DNA from: Nilaparvata lugens
Taxonomy: Eukaryota; Arthropoda; Insecta; Hemiptera; Delphacidae
NCBI RefSeq assembly: GCF_014356525.2
Contig: NC_052516.1
Coordinates: forward strand, 27,601,796-27,665,795
DNA length: 64,000 nucleotides
Direction of reading: 5' to 3'
Below are positions 12,201 through 24,200 of this stretch, in pieces; the stretch's first letter is position 1; every line of letters begins with the position of its first letter. Below the pieces are notes generated by a model. The model was not told where the DNA came from, did not search any database, and saw only the letters and a list, made by a program, of their open reading frames with translations. The translations under genes were made by a program, and so were the position numbers.

Positions 12201-15200
12201 GCCCTGTGCTGCCGGGGGGGCCACGGGGGTCAGCAGGGGGCACTGTCATGCAGGGCCTTGTCTGCGGTATTCGCAACCAGTTGACCGAGTACTATCGGTC
12301 GGTGGCCAATCTACATTCCGAGGTCAGTTCAGTGATAACGATATATTTATTTATTATTTTTACAAGAAATCACTGACCGGGAGAGGAAAACTAAGGATAC
12401 TTCTTGTAAATATCGGCCTAAGGTAGAAAAATAACGGTGGAGAAATATCTGTATAACTGTATCGATATATCGTTCCTAAATATCGATATTTTCTATATAG
12501 ATATTAATAAAAATAACTAGAGACCCCCTGGGTTGAAGAACTCGCTAATGAACTGTTATATTGAACTCTGAGATCCGCAACTTGTAATTGTACAGAGTTG
12601 GTAAAAATTATTATGGAAACAGCTGAATATATCTTCTACAAGTATGATATTACAGTAGTAGGTTCATGGGAATCCTATTCCAATTAAAAAAAAAAACTTT
12701 CTGTCGCTTCAAAACTTTTGTCCAACTTCATTTTTTCAAATGGGAAGGTGGTCATGTGATACATGATTTCGATACAGAATTTCAAAGGAAAATTAATGGC
12801 GAAACCCGCACATCGATATCTAATACTGTTTTAATGATCTCAACATTTGAAAATACTAATGAAATAAATGAGTAAGGTTCCTATACATTGAATAATCAAG
12901 TGTTATGAACGAACACTAATAACAGCTTCTACTCAAAGTTAGTAGTCGTCTACTAACGTTGGCTTCTACTCACATTATACTGTAACACCTTTAACAAAAA
13001 AAAAAATGTTATTGCGACTGCTATCACAACTAGCATCAATTACGTGTATGTTACAGACAGGAAGACAGACATTAACGGCAGCGAGTTAATTTAGAACTTA
13101 TAAATTAATGTTGTGAATCATTCAGCTGAAATCACGTTTCGGCGCGTGACAAAGTCTGTCTGTCCGACAACTGCCAAATAATAGCATCATCTTCTTTAAA
13201 TGAATGGAAAAATTACAGAAACAGCATGCAAATAATTCCAACTGACTGATAGAATGATAAATCAAAACAATTTTTTTCTTATGCACTTTCAATATTATTT
13301 TTATATCCTGAAAAAGGACGAAGGAGTAAGTGAGTCAATTTTGTTGTCGAATGAATTTGACCTGTAAAAAGGTTCGAAGAATTCGTGTTCAACATTTGAA
13401 GCTTAAGTTCTTTTAAAGCTTAAGTTTTTTTAAGCTCTTGTCGAACATACAGACAGAAAACAACTTTTGGCTCTAGTAAGTCAAAAGTGAGACCTTCGCT
13501 AACGCTCATACAACTAATTTGTCTATTTCTGCGTGAAAATGAACAAAACAAGTGAAAAATGAAGAGTAACAGCAATACTAAGCATACAGGTATTATCTGC
13601 TAACTATAGAAAATTCTCACTACAGTGAGTAAGTAAAAGTATAAAATTTACTTTTTTACTACAGTGAGAAAAAACACAGATATGCTTGATAAATTATCAA
13701 GTTTTCATAATAATTAAATTGTGATTTGTACTTGATTAAAAGCTCCATTAGACTATTTTTTCATTATTTGCATATTTTCCCGAAAGTTTTCAATAATGTG
13801 TCAGCTCTTGATATACGATCTCACTGTCTGTGGAAATATCTGTGGATAGCTTTCCAATTTACCTATCTGTTGAAAATTGAAGGATTTGATGATTTTAGCT
13901 TAGATGTTATGTTCAACCTCCTTTAAAATTGTTCATCCATTTAAATAAAAAAGTTCATAAATAACATTTAATGTATATTAAACATTATTTATAATTATGA
14001 ATGCACCTAAACATTAAAAAACTATTGATTACGATGGTTTTAAAGATTCATCAAGTTGAATTTATCAGGGTTACTCTCATATAATTATTTATTTTTATTG
14101 CGGATGATGTTCATATGAGCATGGATTTATATGCAAGTCCGCATATATTGAACAATCTGATCGATAACTCGATAGAATTCTTATTTCGCTGACCTCATTT
14201 CACAATATTTATGCTGGTCTAAAGGAGCCCTAAAGAAAAATGTTGTGGGCATCAAGGTATTGAGTACTTTTCCCCCTTACGGAAATGATCACTTCTGGCT
14301 GATACATAAGATGACAAACTCTCTTTTCAGGGATAACGTTTTATTTGAGTCCAGAAATAACGATTATTGAATAAACAGTTTTTTTCTTATGCACTTTCAA
14401 TATTATTTTTATATCCTGAAAAAGGACGAAGGAGTAAGTGAGTCAATTTTGTTGTCGAATGAATTTGACCTGTAAAAAGGTTCGAAGAATTCGTGTTCAA
14501 CATTTGAAGCTTAAGTTCTTTTAAAGCTTAAGTTTTTTAAGCTCTTGTCGAACATACAGACAGAAAACAACTTTTGGCTCTAGTAAGTCAAAAGTGAGAC
14601 CTTCGCTAACGCTCATACAACTAATTTGTCTATTTCTGCGTGAAAATGAACAAAACAAGTGAAAAATGAAGAGTAACAGCAATACTAAGCATACAGGTAT
14701 TATCTGCTAACTATAGAAAATTCTCACTACAGTGAGTAAGTAAAAGTATAAAATTTACTTTTTTACTACAGTGAGAAAAAACACAGATATGCTTGATAAA
14801 TTATCAAGTTTTCATAATAATTAAATTGTGATTTGTACTTGATTAAAAGCTCCATTAGACTATTTTTTCATTATTTGCATATTTTCCCGAAAGTTTTCAA
14901 TAATGTGTCAGCTCTTGATATACGATCTCACTGTCTGTGGAAATATCTGTGGATAGCTTTCCAATTTACCTATCTGTTGAAAATTGAAGGATTTGATGAT
15001 TTTAGCTTAGATGTTATGTTCAACCTCCTTTAAAATTGTTCATCCATTTAAATAAAAAAGTTCATAAATAACATTTAATGTATATTAAACATTATTTATA
15101 ATTATGAATGCACCTAAACATTAAAAAACTATTGATTACGATGGTTTTAAAGATTCATCAAGTTGAATTTATCAGGGTTACTCTCATATAATTATTTATT

Positions 15201-18200
15201 TTTATTGCGGATGATGTTCATATGAGCATGGATTTATATGCAAGTCCGCATATATTGAACAATCTGATCGATAACTCGATAGAATTCTTATTTCGCTGAC
15301 CTCATTTCACAATATTTATGCTGGTCTAAAGGAGCCCTAAAGAAAAATGTTGTGGGCATCAAGGTATTGAGTACTTTTCCCCCTTACGGAAATGATCACT
15401 TCTGGCTGATACATAAGATGACAAACTCTCTTTTCAGGGATAACGTTTTATTTGAGTCCAGAAATAACGATTATTGAATAAACAGTTTTTTTAAGGCATT
15501 CTTTCATTAATTGCACAAAATACTACAATCATAATATAATTATGATATTGAAGGAAAAAGTTAATGTTGAGGCTGAGCCTGTACTATTTCTCTCCAAAAA
15601 TGTTGATTAATGTTGTCCAAAGTTTGAGTTTATGATATCACACACTGCTTCGTCGCTTAATTTTTAGTCCAGGAGTGATGATTTGAAGATTTTGAATTTT
15701 GAAGGTTGACATAACACTTTGAATGTATCACAATGAATAAAAAACTTGAGAAATATTGCACTTATTTGAAAAATTTGAATGCAAAATCACAAATCTACCC
15801 ACTATTAGTAAGTTACAGTCATGTTTCTCTTCTTCCAATCATACCAGTTCTCTCTTGAGAATGAATTTGAATGTTGTTAACTTATAGTGAGATACACATT
15901 ATAAAGTCAGCACCTGGTTAATATTGTTTGCTATCCTCGTCTGACATTAGACAAAGACGATAGCTCTATCCTTTTATTACAGCTCTGAACCGTTACCAAA
16001 TGGTTCTCTGGCTATGAAAAAAATGTAACTATCAATATATATTATATCAACTATGAAAATTTGTTATTTAATCATGAGAAGATACATTTTCTTCGCGAAT
16101 ATTTGAGATATAATTGATAATAATTAACGAGAATCAACAATATATATCATAAAACATATACCGGGATGTCTTGAGTCACAGAAGTCTTGAGTCACGGATG
16201 TCTTGAGTCACAGTGCGTTAGAATGCGGTGATAACAGAAAATTGACAACTCTGCTATAATTATTCCCATTATTTCTTCTGACTTTAAAACAGGAATGCCT
16301 TCCTATTATTCCCACTGGATATCCCCACTGGCTTTATTATTCCCACTGGCTTTAAAACGTGAATCACTCTATAATGGGCCCGCTCTGGGCCATGAAATGT
16401 GGTAAATTGTCTGATTCACAATTTACCCAGTAAAAAGTTCCGCGTCCCATGTGAATAATTTTGACAGATTCAGTACCAGAAACTAGTTCCTGCCCCACAG
16501 TCGAAGCCTGGTAAATTGTAACAGATCCAATTTGAAGAGCTCTCATTGGTCAATTGAATTGTAGTCTCCTTGTTTCTTTGCGCATGTGCTGATAGCTTGT
16601 TTGTTTACTATAGAATACATAACCAACAAAATGATGTTTGATAACCATTCGTTAAATGATTTTTTCTCTATAGAATATTTGAGAGTAATGAAGTGAATGA
16701 AATGCACACTTTTCTAGGCGGTAGGTTTGTAAAGCAGCCTTTGTTGACATCAACTTCATAAGTGCGCGCCAAAAGTTTGAACCAAAGATTTTGAAATGGC
16801 GTTCCATGGGAACATTTTACACCAGTCACGTGATTGAACAATTTACCATTGGAACTATAGTGAGGTCCACGTTATAATGACAGTGGAAAAGGATAGGAGA
16901 ACAGCGTTGCTGATTCTCTGCCTTGCCAGATTATATTTCTACATTGTTAACGATCTGGTAGCGTTGCGGAGCTAGAAAAGTACAGCGCTATCCGCTTTGT
17001 CGAATGATAGACAAGGATAGCAAGTCCAATGTTGATCAAATACTGACATTATAACGTGGACCGTACTATAGAACAATTTAGCACTTTTTCGTGTTCCCAG
17101 ACCGTGCCCAATAACGTATCGATTGTTTAACCATTGTGTAACGTAACAATTTTTAATTTTTTGCAGTTGCAACAAGCCACCTACCTGAACGAAGATTCAC
17201 CGATGTGCGAGGAAGCTCCCGGCTACTCTTGTCTCTCGCTGTGTCGTCTGCTCGTCTGGGCACAGGAGCCACTCCATACTCTCCAGTGTCTGTGCGATGT
17301 CGCTCAGGCATGCAACTCCAAGACAGGTCAGTGCACTACCTCCGTAAACAGAGCCATAGAGCATTCTGGTGACGTAAGTACAGGTAGGGCTCCTACACCA
17401 ATAAAAAATTGTTGATTTCAGCTGATCTATATCATCTAGTGTTTTTATTGGTGTAGGAACCCTAACTGTGCTGAAGTCACCAGAATGCACTATGGCTTTG
17501 TTTACGGAGGTAGTGGTAAGTGGCCATTTATGTATCATATTTGTTCAATCTAATTTAATGCTAGTAGAAGAGGGAATCAAAATCAAATCAAGTTTTATTC
17601 AATGATATCACTTACTATAAAAATGATATTACAGATCATTGAATACAATACTGTTTGATAAGGATAAATCTTGTCTGCAAACAGAATGAAATACATTCAG
17701 AACTCAACTAAAAATGCTTATCTATAAACTCAAATGAAAATACTTATCATAAATCCTGGTCCACAATTTGTGACCAAATTCAATTCTTTATGATCAAGGG
17801 CTTTGGACCACATTGAAAACATAAATAACCACTTCTATCCTGAAACACAATCGTTTTCCTGAAACCATTTATATATGATGGTGGTGCTATTATGCCAAGT
17901 CGCTTGCCAAGCGGCACGCTGTATACTGCTATAAGGGCAGAGTGAAAGCGAGCGGTGGCATAGTAGCCATCCACACTTTCGAGCTCGTTGACATTTGTAC
18001 GCACTTGGCAAGAGTGTGGAAGGGGAATTAGAAGTAAAATACTTTTTTGAGTTGTATTATTATTATTTTCATGTAATGTATTTCTCAATAAATAGATAAA
18101 TAAAAGGAAAATTGTATGGCTTTTGTTGGTGGGGAGTACCTTGCATTAGATGAAGCCCGAAAAAATCGTACATAGTGCAGATTCAATTAGATTGTAAGGT

Positions 18201-21200
18201 ATTATAAAGTATGACTTGTAACTTACAATTTTGAAGGTTTTGAAGCTACAACTCTCATCCGGAATATTTTACCAAAAACGGAAGTGACAAAAAATGAAAA
18301 TATGTTGAGGCTGTTTGCAATGCTAAAACTCGGCTGTTTGAGTTACTATCGACTTTCGGACAGATTGAAAATGATATTCGGATATGTTTCGTACCCAGCA
18401 ACAATGTCCTAGAATATTGGTTGGGAGTTTGGAAACACTCTACCGGCACTCAAACTGCGGTTTTGCTGCTTTCGCCGAATTAGTATAATATAGTAATAAT
18501 ATAATAATATTCTTATTATTATGTTAAAAAATTATAAAATACTACATTTTCTAATAATATGTATTTAATTGTGATCATATTTTGTAAGGCAATAAATTTG
18601 ATTTGATTTGACTCTGTATAAGTTTAATTCAAGTGTGGTTTATCATTGTGACTGCAGGTGGCGCAGTTATCAGCTGCACGCAGCCATTTTTGGACCACGG
18701 CGACCCGTTCCGGCGCGACCGCTGTACTTTCCTGCTGACGTCAGCACTGCGTCCCCTCTTCACCCTCATCTGCCACTGGATGGCCGACGGCGAGTTGCTC
18801 GACCCTCACAACGAGTTCTTCGTCTACGTTAACCAGTCCTGTCCTGCCAAGGATCGTTGGCACAACAAGTTTCGGTATGCAAATTCAAATTTCATTGATT
18901 TCCCAAGAAACATTATATTAAATATTGTACATGCAATTTGGAATAATACACGTGGAATTTCTCCACAATCAATCAATCATTTTATTTAGCAAAATGCTTT
19001 ACAAAATTGGTCCCGCTAAACCTAAAAGATTTTACAGCAAATTCCTACAAATAATAAAATAGAATAATAGATAATAAATAATAAATAGAATGATATGCTA
19101 ACTTTAACAGTAAACTAGCTGCTAGCCGTGCCAATTCTATTTATTCATTCGTATGTATTATTCATTTCTATGATTATATACTATGTACTGTATATTTCAA
19201 TTTATTATTGTACGAGGGCAAATCAAATATAAACGGGATTTTATTTTGAAATGAAAATTATTTATTGATAAATGAATGACAAATATAAATTACTTTTCTA
19301 CATAGTCTCCTGCTTTAAAAATACATTTTTCCCAGCGAGCGGGAAGGTTTTTTATCCCAGCATCGTAGAAGGAAGCTGATTGCGTCACGAGCCAATTGCG
19401 CACGAACTCCTTCACGCCCTCGTCATCTTCAAATCGTTGCCATCCTAGAGCTTCTTTAAGCGGCCCAAACAAATGAAAATCGCAGGGCGATAGGTCTGGA
19501 CTGTAGGGAGGATGTTCCAGTTGAGTCCAGTGCATTTCTTCCAGTTTTGAGACGGTTAGAGCTGCAGTATGGGGCCTTGCGTTGTCGTGAACGAGGATAA
19601 CCTTTTGAATCGATTGGTCTCGTCTTTTGCGACGATATGCATCCCTCACCTTGGTCAGCAGCTCGCAGTAGTAAGCAGTATTAATTGTGCGTCACTCGTG
19701 CAAAAAAATCAATGAGCAAAATGCCTCGCCGGTCGAAGAAGATGGTTGAAAGGACCTTGCCAGCTGACAGTCGAGTCTTGGCTTTCACAGGGGCTGCCTC
19801 CCCTTTCCTCCGCCACTCCATACTGGCTTGTTTTGACTCCGGAGTGTAGTGGTGGACCCACGTCTCGTCACAGGTGACGATCCGACTCAGAAATGTCTCC
19901 CCTTCTTCCGTGAACCTTGCTGCATGTCTCTGACAGATCTTTGAAAAATTTCCGTCGCTGGAACTCCTTCACAAGCAAGAAATTTTATAATAATACGTTG
20001 CGCAGTGGAAGGGTGCACTTGTTGCTCCGACATCGTGATTGTAACTGAAAAACTGGCTGGAAGTGTGGGACGACTGGCTCTCTCCACTCCTAGTGACCCC
20101 ACCCAAGCGTACTAGCAGCGCGGTCCCAGTCCTACCAACGGTAGACGCTCAGGAACAAAAATCCCGTTTATATTTGATTTGCCTGATATTATTAATTGGA
20201 AATATTTCTAGTGATTTTGTATTTTGGTGAAATAAAGATTTTGATTTTGAAACTAAGGAGAAAATTTTTTCATGAAACTGGGAGTCTAGGAAATTGAAAA
20301 GGAGTATGAGGTATTATGTGGTCTAAGGATGATTAATAGGGTACTGTATAGGGTTAATGCAAATTGAAAAAAAGGAAAACTCAAAACTTCAAATCATAAA
20401 ACTAAAATAAAATTAAGAGAAAATAAACTTGATACTCTATAATAGTAAGTAAGAATCAAAAGTGATATTAATTTACTTCAGAATTAAAGCTGTGCAAAGA
20501 CTAAAAATAAACTTTCTACTTTTGATATTTTTCAAAGTTTTTCGATTTGTATATCATCAAGCTATCAAAATGAAAAAGTTTTCTGAGGAAAACATTTTTT
20601 TTCTGATCATTACTTTTTGAGATATGTGCGACTGAAGTTTGAATTTTTGGGACAGAACATTTCAAATTCGCTACGATATAAATCCATGAGATTCAGATGA
20701 TGGATTCTTCGTGATATTGTTGATATATTAAAACAGAAGTTTTCTGAAAATATCAATTTTTGGAAAAGTTATTCAATTTACCAAAAATAACTCAACTAAA
20801 AGTAAAAGTTATTTTTGGTTATTTTTAGTGAATTAAATTAAGTTATTTTTGGTTATTTCTTAAAAATTGATATTTTCAGGAAATTTCTGTTTTATCAACA
20901 ATACTATCCTCTAAATCTCATGGATTTATCTCTTACCGAAATTGAAATTTTCTGTCCCAAAAATTTAAACTTTAGGCGCCCATATCTCAAAAAGTAATTA
21001 TCAGAAAAAATGTTTTCCTTAGAAAACTTTTTCATTTTGTTTGCTTGATGATATACAAACCAAAAAACTTTGAAAAATATCACGAGTAAAAAGTTTATTT
21101 TTAGCCTTTGCACAGCCTTAAGGATAATACTAAACAAAAAACAATAAGTGATAGTGAGTCTCAAACTTTAATTATTAACCATCCATATAATATATGAAAA

Positions 21201-24200
21201 TTATATAATATATTAATAAATATTATGAAAATTAGCCACTTAACATTGAAATGAATAAGATATTGTCAGTTCCACATGTAAAGGAATTTATTGATTTCAC
21301 CTTAATTGATGAGTTATTTTATTTAACTGGTGATTTCAGATTGCGTGAAGAGCTGGTGCCATCTGTTATGTCAAGACGGCAGGCTGAGTTGGTGCTGAAT
21401 ACTGGCAAATGCACGCACTTCCTCAACGACATCTGCGATGCGGAGGAACAGAGTGCAGTCACCGGCTGTCGATTGCAGCTCAAGCAAATGGAGGATGCTA
21501 AAGGTAAGATTTAGTAGCTAGTACCATAGAGAAACAATAGCATAAGTAGATATCCCATGGTATAGGGCGTTTATGTCGCAACTTTTACTGTTATCCCAAA
21601 CCGAATAGTTTCGATTATTGTCGATTTTTACTGTTTTGACCGGGTTAGAGTGTATGATCGGCACAATATGAGAGACTACCAGCGTCATAAAGCTTCACAG
21701 GAAATAACTACGTGGACTCAATATGAGAGACTACCAGCTTCATAAAGCTTCACGGGAAAGAACAACGTGGACTATCGGCTTGAGATAACAGTAAAAGTTG
21801 CGACATAAACGCCCTATACCATGGGATATCTACTTATGCTATTGTTTCTCTATGCTAGTACCCTTGTTTGAAAAAGGACACTTGGGAATGACATAAATGT
21901 CAAAACTATTTGTGTTTAATTTAGAAATACACTGTGATAGATAAAAAAATAAAAATATTACAATGTACTATAGTGCGTTCCACGTTATAATGGCAGTGGA
22001 GAAAGATAGGAGAAAAACGTTGCCGATCCTCTGTCTTGTCAATGCTTTCTATAGACGGTAGCTGATACAGGTTTATTGAAGTAATATTTATTTATTTATC
22101 ACATTGTGTACAAATACGTTACTTAACATGAGGAAAGGCACAACAGGTTCATGCCCAAAACTGTCCCATTTCCAATTTATACTATAATATTGTCCAAATC
22201 CAAATGTTTGTTATGTCATTATATTAACTGTTCATTCTCGTTTAAAATAATCAGTTATATTTTATTAAGCAAGAAATTATATTTTTCAATGATTTCATAA
22301 TGAATTTTCATAATTAACCCTACAGATACACACTTACTTTATGCTAACACAGTAGACACACTGGGATGTTGAATACCCAATTTAATTTTGCATTTTTCTT
22401 TGAAAAATATGAAAAAACAAATACTTAGACCATACTTCATCATTTCTTAATCATTTTTGTTCCAAGTGCATACAAAAATCAAGAGTAAAGCACTGCTTAT
22501 CAATATTTATACTAATTTTAGAAGTACATATGTTCCGCCTGAGTGTTGGAGCTCCTAATCCGGTTTGAACAAATGGCTTGATCATTGCAAATGACAACTT
22601 CATCAAAAACTCACGTCTCTTCATTCTATTGTTTTGAATCTCAAGTTGTAGAGGATCATAGCATTTATTCCAATCTGATCCATCATCCCATACCACATTC
22701 TTAGTGACAATACAAGTAAATCTCTGTTATAAAAGTGTTTGATAAAAGTCCCACGTGAAAGACACTCTGGGGTGTTACACACCCCAAACGAAGAACAAGA
22801 TGAGCTGGTGACCTTGCAGAATGCTATTACTGACTGGAAGTGGTGGAGAGTAGTTGACAATGCTACAAACCTAATTTAGACTGGGCATAAATTCCCATCT
22901 GTTTGATATTGTCAACTGCAGAACAGAAAAAATAATCTCTGGGGTGTGAAACACCCCAGTGTGTCTCTTTAGGGTTAAGATGAAATATTTTGTTAGTTAT
23001 TATTTTGTTAGTAAAAGAGATAGCGCTATCCACTTTGTTGAATGATAGACAAGGATAGCAATACCATTGCAAATCAAACACTGCCATTATAATGGGACCT
23101 CACTATAGTTGTGTTTAATTTAAAAATACAATGTGATAAATAAATAAAAATATTACAAGGTACCAGTTCATTTATCCATTTCATCATGTACAACAATGCT
23201 GATGGGAGCGCATAAGCTCGTCAAGTGTACTGGAGTACAAGTTTGGGAGTACCAGTCATTTTGACCAATCGTTAATATACATAAATTTATCCTACATAAT
23301 ATTTGGACAATTTAATCAAAATGAGGAAATTGAAGAAGTTTTGGGCAATAGTCTGTTTTTTATTTTCCGACTACTGTATTGTTTACTGCATCCAATAAAT
23401 AATAATACTGAAAGAAATGGAAAGTTTAGCCACTCATCATGTCAAGTTCTCGTGATTTTAAATTAAATTCTCATAGAGTTGATGAATTTTTCTTTTGATA
23501 GGGGTATTCACAATGTTGGAGTTAGCTGGCAAAGTCGTGCTATTCGCTAACTCCTGCTATTTGCTAAGTCTGTGTTAACTCTATAGTTGTACGTTAGAAA
23601 AAAAAATAGCAGACGAGATAGCAGATAGCGCAGGTTTGAGTCAATTGAGTCAGGTTTGAGTCATATTTGTTTTGCTTATATTTCGTAGCAAAAGGGAGGT
23701 TATAAACTTTGAGTTACACAAACTACCCGCTTTGACCGCTATTGCAGTTAGCTCACAATCCAGAGTTATCAAATAGCACTTTGACTGGCTAAAACAACAT
23801 TGTGAATACTCCTAATATATTATTATATTATATAAATAACTAGTTATTTGACCAGTTGTTACGATACTGAAAGGAAAGCTTAGCCAATCCGTCATGTTTT
23901 GTGAAGAAATGGAAAGTTTAACCACTCATCATGTCAAGTTTTCGTGATTTCAATCATAAATTCTCGTGCAGTTGATGAATTTTTATATTTATATAATTAT
24001 TATCATTTTGTTTTGACCAGGTGACGATATGCTAGAGCTTCTAGATCCGAGCAGTGAAATATGGAACATTCTGGAAGGTGCTTTTCTGGAGACTTCGAAA
24101 ATGGTGCTTGATGTTCTCGTTAATAAGTACAAACTGTTTGAACATTTCCGTGGACTGCGTCTTTATATGCTGTTGGGTCAAGGAGATTTCTATAGGTAAC

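Larger units (their letters stand above)
21969..23109. mobile_element. CTATAGTGAG-family element carrying a piggyBac remnant
   Basis: The left end (ctatagtgcgttccacgttataatgg) and right end (cattataatgggacctcactatag) with the subterminal box gatagcgctatccac match the compact copy at 16855. The interior has been expanded by a LINE-tail-like segment (22090-22190) and a piggyBac-like element (22318-22974). Confidence 0.75.

Noticed and set aside
13726..15033. Two identical 66-codon ORFs
   Set aside because: They are copies within the tandem duplication, AT-rich and without homology or start and stop context.
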